Shown here: one piece after another, positions 31,662 to 41,912 of the stretch
Position numbering within the stretch: position 1 is the stretch's first letter
How the letters are laid out: each line of letters starts with the position of its first letter
NCBI GenBank assembly: GCA_030068145.1
Contig: JAPJBO010000795.1
Location: 41,641-105,640, forward strand
DNA length: 64,000 nt
Origin: Diplonema papillatum
Taxonomy: Eukaryota; Euglenozoa; Diplonemea; Diplonemida; Diplonemidae
Direction: 5' to 3'
Program-made: the position numbers and the translations under genes
The notes under the pieces: model-generated
Told to the model about the DNA's origin: nothing
Database searches by the model: none
The model's input: the letters and a program-made list of their open reading frames with translations, nothing else

Positions 31662-34194
31662 GTGTACTCAAAGCGGAAACCGACCCTCAGGATCGCTGTC
31701 GAACGCCATCGCACCCTGCGACCGGGGACTGCTGCCTTGCAATTGCACGCACAAGTATTCGGAGCACACGACGTCGCGCGAGCCGTTCGGTCCAGAGGGC
31801 GAGTACGTGACGGACGAAGAGGCAGGCCGCCCGTTGCACCCGCTGCCTGTCTACACGGAGCACTTGACGTACGACGTCATGTCGGCGCAGTTCTCTCTTT
31901 TTTTGGCGCTCACCGAGACCAAGGACACGGTGCTCTCGAACCTGACCGAGGCGAAGAACGCGGATTGGATCGACGAAGCCTCGCGCGTGGTATCCCTCGA
32001 CATGCTGTTTTACAACGCGGATTCCGAGAGCTTCGCCCGGGCGTCGTGCTTCATAGAGTACTTCCAGACGGGCCGCGGCATCCCCGGCTGCTTTTTTTAC
32101 GCCCCGTTTGTCCTCGAGCTCTTCGGGCAGGACGTCTGGCTGACTATCCTCAACCTGGTCCTGTTCATGTACACCCTGCCCATGCTGTACTGGCTGGTCC
32201 AGAGCGTCCACTTCCGCCTCTTCCGCAAGAAGAGCTACCACATATGGGGCGACCTCTTCCAGGCCGCCCATCTCGGGATGCTCATCGCCATTTGCACGCT
32301 GCGTGCGAAAATGTGGAACCTGGCCAGCGTCATGACCTCCGGGTACTTCTACTCTGAGTTCGTCACACCGGCATTCGGTGGCTTCGGCGTCGGTAGCGCA
32401 GAGGGCCACCTCATGTTCCACTACTTCTCGCAGTACACGTGGTACATGCGAACGTACGACCAGGTCTGTTTTGTGCCTCTGCCTGCATATTCTTTTTGTA
32501 TAAGCACCCGCTTTGTAGGAAATGCTTGAGGAGACTGCCAGTTGCGATAGATCGAAGGAGGTAAATGTGCTGCAGCCCACGAAACACTGGGAAATCTGGG
32601 TTTAGTGGCGCGTAAGCGTTCAACAAAAAAGACCCACTTTGTAGTTGTATTGTTTTCTCCCCCTCTATAGCCTCCTTCGAAATGAGCACAAGGCAGTCCC
32701 TCGAGTGTTTCTTCGTGGAGGCTGCTAGTTGCGAAGTCTCCAAGGCAACCGCATGCCGAGATTCCCCACGATCGCAACACCATTTCAGTCTCAAAGGAGA
32801 TAAATCTGTAGCCCACACGAACTACAGGTAAAGCTGGATTTAGTGGCGGGCGTAATTGTCTATATATACCATGAAATAACCCCTTCGACGACGGTTACCC
32901 GGAGACCTTAACCCCCCGGATCCTCAAGCGAACTTTCACTCTAAGAAAGCCCAAACCTTACCCCACGCAGGTGCTCGCCCTGGGAGTGATCATGACGTGG
33001 TTCCGCGTGTTCCGGTACATCCAGCACTTCCAGCAGCTCAACGTCCTGTCCGAGACGGCGAAGAATGCGGCGCTCGACGTGCTCCGGCTGACGGTCACTT
33101 TCATATGGAGTGTGGCGTCGTTCTCCATCGCGGGCTGCGTCCTGTTCGGTGCGAACCTGCGAGAGTTCGAAACGCCGACGCACGCGGGGTCGACGTTGAT
33201 CCGGATGCTGTTCGTGGAGCACGAGCCGGACTACGACGGAATGCGGGATATCCAGCCGGTTTGGGCGCCTGTTTTCCTCGCGATGTACTTCATCCTTTGC
33301 TACTTCATGCTGTTGAACATGGTGCTGGCCGTCATCGTGTCGAGCTTCACGACGGTGCAGGCGGCGCAGGAGAACGCGAGAAAGCAGATGCAGGCACGGC
33401 AGGACGGCCTGCTCGACGAAGAGATTGCACAGCTCCGGACGCAGTCCACGTCTGTCGCGGTCGCGACGGCAAGCCAATCGACGCGGTTTCTGCGACTCGC
33501 CCGGTTCGTGAAGCAGACCGTCAACGCCGCGAAGGCGTCGGTCGCCATCATCGTCGACACGAACCACGCGGAGCGGGAGGAGGCCATCCACATCGCGAAG
33601 GCGCACTGCGCCAAAGACCTGCGGATCCCGCGTGAGGTCCTCTCGGAACGCCCCGAGTTCTACAGGCGCATCAGCATCAGCAAGGGCGAGATGAAGCGCG
33701 TGTTCCGATCCCTGCTCTCCGACGACGACCTCGAACGGCTCTTCATGGGCGTGCAGAAGGAGGAGATGGAGGACCAAGACAAAACAGCCATCCTCGCCGC
33801 CGCTTTCTCGGAGCAAACCCGCGATTTGAAGGCGCACTTCGAGCACGTCGAAACCCGGTTCGATAGGCTGCACGACGTCATCAAGATGATGGCGGCGAGG
33901 CGCGAAGCTGCCGACAGAGACCTGGCGTCCCTGCGCGCGCAGGTGGACCGCCTGCGCCGTGACGACGACCAGCGCTCCGGGTCCGTGCACAGCGCCGGCA
34001 ATCGGGCCAAGCGGGAGGCGGCCGACGGCGGCGATCACTTCCGAAGGCACGTCCGGGACCTCGAATCCGAGCGTGACTTCCTCATCACCCGCTTGGCGTC
34101 ATCGGAGCAGCGGTCGCGGGACGGTGACACCGCGTTCCTCTACCAGCAGCCCGCCTTGTCGATGTCGCCCTACACTCCTCTGCAGCCTAATTGA
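28038..34194 (+). CDS. Polycystin-2-type (TRPP) cation channel
   Basis: Four exons, 28038-28434, 30069-30311, 31691-32463 and 32971-34194, phases 1, 1 and 0, give 878 residues. TRPP channels conduct Ca2+/Na+ at cilia or the plasma membrane. Exon 1 encodes a charged cytosolic N terminus and S1 (LIPYSAFVVVLTMVAFL, residues 97-117). Exons 2-3 hold the extracellular polycystin domain with AMLRQWRV and a Cys-rich stretch (PCDRGLLPCNC). Exon 3 continues with S2 (DVWLTILNLVLFMYTLP) and S3. Exon 4 (from residue 472) has S4-S5 (VIMTWFRVFRYIQHF), the pore, S6 (LNMVLAVIV, about 580-595) and a C-terminal coiled coil (about 764-804). The pore reads MLFVEHEPDYDG where polycystin-2 has an LGD filter, so selectivity may differ. 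Start: tandem ATGs at 28038 and 28041. Confidence 0.87.
28513..28691 (-). repeat. Family H MITE-like element (copy 2), polycystin intron 1
   Basis: Reverse complement of the copy at 26284, with both inverted ends intact (GAGCCGGTCCATCCC ... GGGACGGACCGGCTC). Confidence 0.85.
29404..29632 (+). mobile_element. Family G SINE-like retroposon, 5'-truncated (copy 4)
   Basis: Begins inside the family at GTTCGGCGGTACTGCAG and ends at CCTGGACCAGAAAGAGC. The first bases follow a family C right end directly (CAAGCGAACTTCACTTTAA). It lies in polycystin intron 1. Confidence 0.75.
29940..30068 (-). repeat. Family E repeat plus A-run at the exon 2 acceptor
   Basis: Reverse complement of 11600-11680, followed by about 29 A residues that run to the AACAACAG acceptor of polycystin exon 2. 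This intron end has no polypyrimidine tract at all. Confidence 0.7.
30342..30605 (+). repeat. Family F repeat, long copy (polycystin intron 2)
   Basis: GTAGCACGGGTGGTTCTGG, GACGAGCTACGAACAGCC, then the block seen at 2283-2415. The left part recurs at 54328-54420. Confidence 0.8.
30781..30834 (+). repeat. Family K short repeat
   Basis: TTGCATTAGTGTGATTGTC then AGGCCTTCGACTACCCTG; nearly identical to 34254-34310. Confidence 0.75.
31216..31268 (+). rRNA. Fragment resembling the 3' end of 18S rRNA
   Basis: GAAGTAAATGTCGCAGCAAGG then GTGAACCTGCAGGAGGATC follows the universal 18S terminus (AAGTAAAAGTCGTAACAAGG ... GTGAACCTGCGGAAGGATC), lacking the ~8 bases normally between the two blocks. It lies inside polycystin intron 2, so it is not a working rRNA. 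The GC-rich 350 bp before it do not look like 18S to me. Confidence 0.55.
31616..31659 (+). repeat. (CA)n microsatellite
   Basis: About 21 CA units in polycystin intron 2, some 30 bp before the exon 3 acceptor at 31690; a CT run lies at 31459-31478. Confidence 0.95.
32520..32840 (+). repeat. Family A element plus a second partial copy (polycystin intron 3)
   Basis: AAATGCTTGAGGAGACTGCC to CCCTCGAGTGTTT (32520-32710), then GGAGGCTGCTAGTTGCG (32716 on) begins a second copy of the long variant, up to GGCGGGCGTAATTG. Confidence 0.78.
32885..32944 (+). repeat. Family C right end, 26 nt before the exon 4 acceptor
   Basis: GACGGTTACCCGGAGACC, GGATCCTCAAGCGAAC and CACTCTAA; the acceptor AG is at 32969-32970. 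Confidence 0.72.
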
Positions 34195-36435
34195 GCCAAC
34201 GCTGGTTTCGCGGTTGACATCGCCCTCTGCAGCCAGTAGTTTGTGTGGAATTTGTTGCATATTGGTGTGATTGTCAGGCCTTCGACTACCCTGAGCAACG
34301 CGCTATGCATCCAGAAGTTGAAACCAACGCTAGTTTCACGGTCAGCAGTCTGTGTCGTGGATGCTACGGTCGGGAAGGGGCTTCAAAGTAGTTGGGAAAA
34401 CATGTTCCCCTTCCCCGCGTTCTGCGTGTGGGGTTACCACCGGGCAACTGCCGCAGCATCCGCAGATCGTCCTTCGCCCTTGGCTCACTTTCGAAACTAC
34501 TACTACGAGTGTTGTCCATCGCCACAGATTGCTGCGTATCAAGTTCAAATTATTACGACTACCACTCGTGCAGTGCAGCGTCACCCGGTCCCGGGGAGTC
34601 CAATTTTACATGCAGCAGCAAAGAGCCGTGGACCTACGAAAAGTGGCTACCGATTCCACTCTCGTTATTTCCGAAACGAAAACATCAAGGTGTTGCGTAC
34701 CCGAGCAGCAGAGATGGTCAGCTCGTCCAAGCTTCTGTTGCGAGACGGCTTGCCGGCTGTTTCAGTTTCGCTCGGATCGACCAGGATAGTTTGGGTTAGA
34801 AAGCACAGAATCTGTGGCGATAATCTGCATCGCCGGCGCGGTTATCTCTTCGCACGTGATGTGTCATGCCTTCGCCTCTTAAGCTCGTCTTGGCACCAGG
34901 ATAGAAATGAGTTGATGAGGTGACCAGCATCGTCAGCGAAGAGTAAGTGTCGGCGTCTTCGGACAATGTCCTTGCTCCCGCTAAGTGCAGCTAATCCATG
35001 TGGTTCATGTACTCAAAAGAACTCCATGCTCCAGCTGGCCTGACGTGGTTAACGCAGGCTCATGTCAGACACAGCGATCTACTACTACCCAGTCTTACGT
35101 GTGTGCGAGGCTGGGTGTCAAGTCAAGTACTTGGCTCCAAGAATGCATCTCGAGCAATAACTTGCCATCGACTTTCTCCCATCTTCTTGGCGAAGATATC
35201 CAGGTCCAGTTGTTCAACCGACTCCACGGTTTATTTCACCTTCGAGATCTCAGCCACAGCAACAATAGAAGTGCACAAAAAGGAAGGCACCCCCATTCAG
35301 TAAAAAAAAACACAGCGTCCAGGGGGCGGGCCGTCTTTACCTCTTACGCAATCTGGTGTTGCCGACCTCAACCAATTCAGATGTGTCCGCCGAGGAAGAT
35401 TAGCGCACCTTTCGTGCTATTCTGACGCATTCCGTGACTTTTTCCCCTTTTGTTGCTTTGCGGTACACACCTCCTCTGTATAATAATATTGTACCCGAGC
35501 AGGCAGCCAGCTGCAATGGCCACAAACGAGGACATGCGGTGAATATGGGTTTTGCGCTGGGCGTGAGCGTTCAAAAAAAAAAAAAAAGACCAATCTGTAG
35601 TTGTATGGGTTCTCTCCCCCCCTCTAGCCTCCGTTGAAATAGACGAAAGTAAGCCCCAGGGGGCTCCTCTGAGGATTCCTTAGGTCCAAGGTCCTGCGGG
35701 TTACTCCTATGTTGCAATGCCACCCTGCAGCCGCTTTCGTGTAATCCGAGTTTTGATGACTGTGATCCCGCCCAATTACTCTGTCCTCAGTCTGTTCGCA
35801 CCCGTCTCCTTTTTTCGTCGCCTGGGCTCCCTCGTTGGGTGCGCACGGGGTTCCGCCTCTTCTTCGGTTCGCACCCGTCTCCTTCTTGCCTGGGAGTCAG
35901 GTCAACGACAGAAGGGCGGAGCTGGAAACCGGCACACAGTAGAATTGCGCACTGGCATGCACAAACCTGCATACTGGAACCGACTTGCAAAGTTGCTGTC
36001 CGCGCAATGGCTTGGACTTCCCATCTTGAAGATGCCATTGCAAAGTGCACAACATCAAATTCCTCAAGACGGTGATCTTTTGCGTTCCAAGGCAGAACGA
36101 GCACTTTCCTTATGATACGCCTGCCTCTGTCAAACCCCATCGCTCGAGTCATACCCAGAAGACGGTGTGGGGAGTATCTTTCGACAACGAACCAGTGTTC
36201 CCGCTAACGAGAAAGTGCGAGGAATTCCTCAAATAAAAGGAGGCTGGAAAAAAGAGGGTGAGGAATTCCTCACCTTTTTTCCGTTGGTGGTATCGTGCAG
36301 CTAAAGCACTTCATCACGGTCTACTCTCAGCTCGGCGTGATGGGCTGCTGACTGCAGCAGTGCCACCAGTATGTTGGTCAATCATTGACAAAAAGATGCT
36401 AACAGCCCCCGATGCGAGAGGGGGGGGGGGGGCAA
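34195..36435. other. Gene-free stretch after the polycystin gene
   Basis: Holds family K (34254-34310), an old family G copy (34590-34770) and a decayed family A copy (about 35500-35650). A 45-bp motif at 34989-35033 (CTAATCCATGTGGTTCATG) recurs at 54068. No exon recognised. Confidence 0.55.
34590..34770 (+). mobile_element. Old family G relative
   Basis: AGAGCCGTGGACCTACG, AAGTGGCTACCGATTCC and AACATCAAGGTGTTGCG follow family G order at clearly lower identity than other copies; ends not found. Confidence 0.5.
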
Positions 36436-37250
36436 GGAAGAGTATTTTATTAAATTGTATTTTATTGTATTTTAATTTACTGTATTTTATTGTATTTTAT
36501 GTATTTTTCAGGCCCGAAAATTTGAAAAATAAAATACACGTGGTATGGTTCAATTTTGATGGGCTGTTCGGCTCTGTCTCCCCACAGTTTAAGCAACTTC
36601 AACGGGGGAAACTCTTTTTTAGAGTGCAAGTTCACACATTTTTAGGGGTAAAACCAAAACAAACCGGTATTAGCCAGTCTTTACATTCCAGCAGAACATG
36701 CAGCAGAGCACATAGGAATCATGTTGCATTACACGCGGCATGTGACCTTGTTCTCCACAAGGCTTTCTTGTTTCTTCCACAACGTTTGTCTAATATCCTG
36801 AGCTTGTTTCTCATTTGCCTTCTTCTTATTTCTACGTGGCTGAAAGCGCAGGGAAGACGATTCCTTTTTGCACTTATGAGCACTGTCCTGTAGGTAAAGC
36901 AAAGCGCAAAAAGTCATAACAAGATGCCAAGGAAAACTTGCTGGGCCCAGGTACATCAGAAATGCTGAATGCGTGCAGAGGGAGCCGGCTAAAGCTCAAA
37001 TTAGCACGGAGTGGTTAGAGAAACGACACAGAGAAACGACGCCTAACTTTCCTGAGCATTTTCAATGATTTGGTATGAGTAGAATGCTGTGGCACCCTAA
37101 AACCAACAGCAGCAAAGGAAATCTACAAAACGGTAACAAAATGTAGCGAGACTTTTGGCCGCCAGGCTGCAAAGCTGAAGAACTGCTACTGTTACATGGT
37201 GCTTGTATTTTATTGTATTTGATTGTATTTTATTGTATTTTATTTTATTC
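36436..37250. other. Segment bracketed by TATTTTATTG repeats
   Basis: Short direct arrays of TATTTTATTG-like units at 36440-36510 and 37205-37250 bracket about 700 bp with no clear exon. A minus-strand frame at 36729-36956 contains a basic stretch (RRNKKKANEKQAQD) that might be a protein remnant. Confidence 0.45.
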
Positions 37251-37285
37251 AGGCTGAGTCAGTGTATCTTATCTTCCTTGGGGGG

Positions 37286-38009
37286 GGGGGCAGGGGGCGC
37301 ACTAAGGATTGGGGGGTGCAACGGGCAACGTCAACGTCTGCTAAATTTGGAGGGGGGGGGGGGTCCTGTTTGGTGCACCTGGTGGCCGGGCACCCCCCCA
37401 CCCTTTTTCCGGAGACCCCCTTAAACGCCCTCTTTCGCGATGGATCTTTCCACTCCGTCCTCAGTTCGTCTGTGAGGCCTGAAATTTGACGTGCAAAACA
37501 CAGGCTGAAACCGGGAAAATCTGCCCTTTCGTGGTTTTCTTGGTGCCGTATTTTCGAAATTCTCTAAGTACGTTTCCCAGCGGATTTGCCTGAAAAACAG
37601 TTTTTGGGGGGTATTGGCATTTTGGGGAAAGCACATGGTAAATCGGCCCAATCGGCCCGAATTTTCACTTTTTGGGCCAATTTTCCAGATTTTGGCTGAT
37701 TTTTGAGTGCATTGCAGGAATCTTGGTTTTCGGGGAAACTGACTTTGCTCAAAAGTTGCTAAGTACATTTCCCTGCCAAAAAAGTGCAGGAAAACATTTT
37801 GGTGGGGATTGACCATTTTTCCCGCAAAAGTGGGTTTCGATTTCGAAAACGAGGAGAACGGATTCATCTGGAGGAAACGGAGTACCCACTCGGCACCGGG
37901 GGGTCTGGGAAACACCCCAAAAACAGCCCCCAAAACGACCCCCCCCCCCAAAAAAAAAAAAGGGGGTGCAACGTGCAACGGGGGCAACGTCCCTTAGTGC
38001 GCACCCTGG
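37286..38009. mobile_element. TIR element with GCGCACTAAGG ends
   Basis: GGGGGCGCACTAAGG at the left and CCTTAGTGCGCACCC at the right are inverted. Just inside, the left has GGGTGCAACGGGCAACG and the right, in complement, GCCCCCGTTGCACGTTGC, so the inverted region extends imperfectly. No transposase. Confidence 0.6.
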
Positions 38010-39238
38010 GGGGGGGGCCTAGGGGGGGTCAAAAGGTCTTTTTTTGCGTCAAAATGGTGACATTTTCAGCCTGTAGACGTAACGGCAGTTTAAGGCTAAA
38101 AAAACGTGCAACCCGCCTCAGAAATGCCCGGAAACGTGTTTTTGGGGGAAGTTTCATGGAAAATGGCCCAGGGGGGGGTGTATTAGTTGATGGTTTTAGG
38201 GTGGACACCGTTTGGTACCGGCTAGCAGCCTGTGGGTGTGCTTCACTGTTCATACCATGCAAAGATGAGACTACAATCACGTACAGGCAGCCACAAATGG
38301 AAGCAACAAAAGGGCGAACGACACCCAGGAGGAAGGCAGCTATGAACGTTGCTCGTCTGGATGGTTAACAACGTCCCAAAAGGTTCTCTGGGTCTTGCGC
38401 AAGCTGAGGTGTTGTTGACACCGCAGGCAGCAGCTCTTCCCCGAACTTCTGCTAGAGCGATATTCACAAAGTTCGATGTCTTTCCGAGAAAAACAATGAG
38501 ATGCTCTCATCCGTAGTGGGATTTTCCAGATCCCAACGTTTTTGTTGAAGGGATGCACGCGACAGTGTCTTTTATTCAAGTTCGCCTTTCGTACACCACC
38601 CCGAAAGGGTCGCATTGCACACGCACGGAAGACAATACTGGTCACCGGGGTGTATCTCTGGTACCTAACCCCAACGCACGTTGAGCTTGAACAAAAATAG
38701 AAAACTGGACTTGAACGAAAAGGTTCGGCGGTGGATTTATAGGACTGCCACGACATAGCAGCTCAGGGCAGGGTATCTGCAGCTTGCGGTAGCACGCTAC
38801 ACGACACAGGCCACTACGAAAGCTGGCGCTGACGTCAAGGACTCGAGGGGGCGGCACGTTACGAAGCCGTACCTCATTGAGTCGCTTGTCGATGCCTCCT
38901 ACGAAGCCCCACCATCCCCAACTCTCAGGAAAGTCTTTTGAGTAAAAATACATAGGTTTGGGCAGTGTTGTTTTCCTTCTTCGGTTCATGCTGTCACTAT
39001 TTTTGGGGTTGTCACCTAAAAAGAAGAACACCGGTACCAAACGGTGTCCACCCTGAGTCCAAAAATTGGGCACTCGTAAAAAGGCCTTTTCGGGGCACTT
39101 CAGCAGCCAAAAAGCATGTTTTAGGCATTTCTATACGGATCTGGGGTGGTTTACCAAATTTTATTGCCTTTTAGGAGCCCCTATGTGGTTCCCAAAAAAA
39201 TGACCTATTTTGACAGCTTTTGACCCCCCCTAGGGCAG
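38010..39238. mobile_element. Large inverted-repeat structure
   Basis: CCTAGGGGGGGTCAAAAG (about 38019) pairs with CTTTTGACCCCCCCTAGG (about 39218), and AGGGTGGACACCGTTTGG (about 38199) pairs with CCAAACGGTGTCCACCCT (about 39036). Arms are about 200 bp and the centre is about 800 bp without a recognised gene. Confidence 0.65.
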
Positions 39239-39690
39239 TGATCATGGCAAACGTTGAACGTTTGAACGTTTGACAAACGTTTGCGTTTGCAAAATTCATG
39301 TCAAACGTGTATCAAACGTGAGTGAGGCGCTGGCTGCGCCTGCAGTGGGGATCCGAGTGTGGGGTCTGCTTGTGAACACTCGAGCCACAAGAAGATTTTC
39401 ATGCCCGGGGCCCCAGAAAGTGGGAGGGAACACTTGCTGAAGGCTAGTATCTCCCTGTCTCTCCCTGTGCACGCCCAAGGAGAACCAGAAGGATGTCTTG
39501 TTCCCTTATTTCAGTCGTGTCCGCCTGCAGCCACGTGGACAAGTGCTATCAAGGGTCGTGTACTGTGCACAGACCCGGTCCATCGATTGGCAAACGTCAC
39601 GTTTGCACGTTTGTCAAACGTTTGCGTTTGATAAATCTTGTCAAACGTACGTTTGCAAACGTTTGATAACACCACTGCCCTAGGGGGGGG
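39228..39690. mobile_element. hAT-like MITE with AACGTTTG subrepeats
   Basis: CCCCTAGGGCAGTG at the left and CACTGCCCTAGGGG at the right are perfect inverted ends of hAT type (internal CAGTG). Both subterminal regions are dense in CAAACGTTTG and variants (about 39250-39315 and 39590-39670), a typical transposase-binding layout. The flanking G/C runs hide any 8-bp target duplication. It sits at the right end of the inverted structure at 38010-39238. Confidence 0.7.
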
Positions 39691-39929
39691 GGGGAGCCCT
39701 TCTGGGTTCCTCACTAAAAGTGAGGTTAACGGGAGCACTGCAAACGAACTCGTAAAAATAACAAAGCAACACCGCGCATTCCTTTTCCCAGGCGTCCTAC
39801 CCTGTTGTGGGGTTGTGTCTATCAAACAGTCCCGCACACGTCATCCGCTACACACAAGTTTTGAATGCGCCTGTCACGCTGCCTGCGTTGCCCTCTTACC
39901 CTGAGTACTTCGCCGCTCTCGGCGTCGTC

Positions 39930-40132
39930 GGGTGACAACATCCACCTTTTGTGTAAACAGGGCATTGCCGTGCCGATACTAACAATAATCAGTAGCTGGC
40001 AGCGCGCTAAATGCAACTCACTAAAAACAGTCTAGAAACAGTCTAAAAAAAAAACTCTGAGAGAACCCATTCATGAACGGTCACACGGAGACCCTAAAAC
40101 CCCCGGAATTTCAAGCGAACTTTGACTCTAAA
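39930..40132 (+). repeat. Family E copy and family C right end
   Basis: Family E at about 39940-40030 (AACAGGGCATTGCCG, CAGTAGCTGGCAGCGCGCTAA), then a family C end at 40075-40132 (CGGAATTTCAAGCGAAC, GACTCTAAAA). Confidence 0.6.
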
Positions 40133-40160
40133 AAGCAGGTGAGCCCTGCTCGCGCTTGCA

Positions 40161-40943
40161 CTAGCAAAAAAGCCCATGGTGGTTGTCTTTAGTCATTCCC
40201 CTCCCACCACACGTAGCTTTTCTTTCTTGCATCCCGCTGGTTTTACGGCCACTGCGACCGCGATTATCACTTTGAGTGACAACACCCTGGATTGAAACTG
40301 CTGCTTTCGCACAGTTCAAAGCCACTGAAGGTACGTCCGATGGAAGGCGTTGCAGGTTTAGACGAATGGAGACTTCGAACACCTGGCGTGCGAAATGCTG
40401 GCTTGTAAGCTGGGTGTGGGGGCGAAAGACCCCCACACTGGAACCATCTTGGTAGTAGATGCTTAGGGCCTCCGAGAGTATGCAATGACCTTGTCCTACA
40501 GCAAACGACCCGTCCACGTTTTCGTGTTCAGGCGTCCTCCAATCCCTTTCCAGTGAACGAGGATCGGGCGGCGCAACAACCACGCGATGGCAACCCAAGG
40601 AATTAAATGCAGGACCCCCTCGGGGGGGAAAGCGGGGGTAGGCAGGCTGGCGGCTACCGCGCTCACGCACACGCAGCAAGCGGGCCCACTTGGTTTCGGA
40701 ACGTGCGCACGCCCGTTCTGAGGAGAAAACGCGTCGGGGGGCTTGCGGCGCCGGCGGGGTCCGCATTTCTCTGCGTTGTTCGTAGGCAAGAGAAGCGGCG
40801 GGCTGCGGGCTGACGCCAATACGCGACGTACTGTGCGCAAGGCAAGCGCTCCCTTTTTTTTGTTTGGGTGGCTTATCAAAGCGAACACCCCCCCTCTGAG
40901 TTGCGGATTCTGAACCTCGGCAAGACAAAAGCGCGCGGCCCAT
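40161..40943 (-). CDS. Unrecognised 260-codon frame, minus strand
   Basis: An uninterrupted minus-strand frame. The C-terminal 150 residues look protein-like (GSFAVGQGHCILSEALS, VFRPHTQLTSQHFARQ, VPSVALNCAKAAVS), while the N-terminal part is basic and low in complexity. Third-position GC is lower than in confirmed exons. It could be a transposon-encoded or dead gene; I cannot assign a family. Confidence 0.28.
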   Translation of the reverse strand: MGRALLSCRGSESATQRGGVRFDKPPKQKKGSACLAHSTSRIGVSPQPAASLAYEQRREMRTPPAPQAPRRVFSSERACARSETKWARLLRVRERGSRQPAYPRFPPRGGPAFNSLGCHRVVVAPPDPRSLERDWRTPEHENVDGSFAVGQGHCILSEALSIYYQDGSSVGVFRPHTQLTSQHFARQVFEVSIRLNLQRLPSDVPSVALNCAKAAVSIQGVVTQSDNRGRSGRKTSGMQERKATCGGRGMTKDNHHGLFC

Positions 40944-41005
40944 TGAGGACAGGCTGCACCCAGTTTAGTAAGGGATTGCATCAGTACCATCGTCCCTCGG
41001 GACTA

Positions 41006-41045
41006 CTGACAGGCCTTCAACTACCCTGAGCAGCGCACTGTGCAC
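41006..41045 (+). repeat. Family K short repeat
   Basis: CTGACAGGCCTTCAACTACC then CTGAGCAGCGCACTG, a diverged copy of the 25334 motif. Confidence 0.65.
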
Positions 41046-41236
41046 GTGTTGCCATTAGCCGTGCTTGCACACGTGGACGGGGACCACCGCGAGGAGGTTG
41101 GCAACCCTGTTTTAGATCCCCAGTTGCACCGCCGTGCTACCGATCAGCCCGCGGTCAGGCCTGTTGCTGATCACGCAACAGAGTCAGTCCGTTCGATACA
41201 GTAGCCCCCGACGCCCGTAGCACGCGTTGCAGGTTT

Positions 41237-41885
41237 GGGCTGCAAGTTGCTTCCGCTTCTGTTTCCGTTCTTCCTCCCCCCCCGAAGAAGAGAGGACGAA
41301 GTCTGAAGCGCGTCGGCAAGCCTTCGCGACAAAGGCGGACTCCTGACCAACGCCCGCCACACGGCGCATAATTGGAAGTTGTTCCCGGTTTCGTTTCCGC
41401 TCTTCTCCCGAAGAAGAGAAGACGAAGCCTGAAGCGCGTCGGCAAGCCTTCGAGCGCGACACGTTGAGAGAGGCAGGCTCCTGACCAACGCCCGCCACAC
41501 GGCGCATAATTGGAAGTTGTTCCCGGTTTCGTTTCCGCTCTTCTCCCGAAGAAGAGAAGACGAAGCCTGAAGCGCGTCGGCAAGCCTTCGAGTGCGACAC
41601 GTAGAGAGAGGCAGGTTCCTGACCAACGCCCGCCCCACGTGGTGCAGATTTTGAAGTTGTTCCCGGACCTGTCTCCGTTCTTCTCCCGAAGAAGAGAAGA
41701 CGAAGCCTGCAGCGCGTCGGCAAGCCCTCGAGCGTGACAAGTAGAGAGAGAGAGGCGGATTCCTGACCAACGCCCGCCACACGCGGCCGGCGCAGACTTT
41801 GAAGTCGCTCCCGCCTCTGTTTCCGCTCTTCTCCCGAAGAAGAGAAGACGAAGTCTGCAGCGCGTCTGCAAACCTTCGAGCGCGG
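41237..41885 (+). repeat. Five ~130-150 bp tandem units before the 41913 gene
   Basis: Each unit contains TTCCGCTCTTCTCCCGAAGA, GCGCGTCGGCAAGCC and CCTGACCAACGCCCGCC. Units start near 41240, 41373, 41511, 41651 and 41799. The array ends about 30 bp before the ATG, so it forms the promoter or leader. Long minus-strand frames here are repeat artefacts. Confidence 0.85.
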
Positions 41886-41912
41886 TCCGCGGCGACAAGC
41901 GGGGGAAGACGG

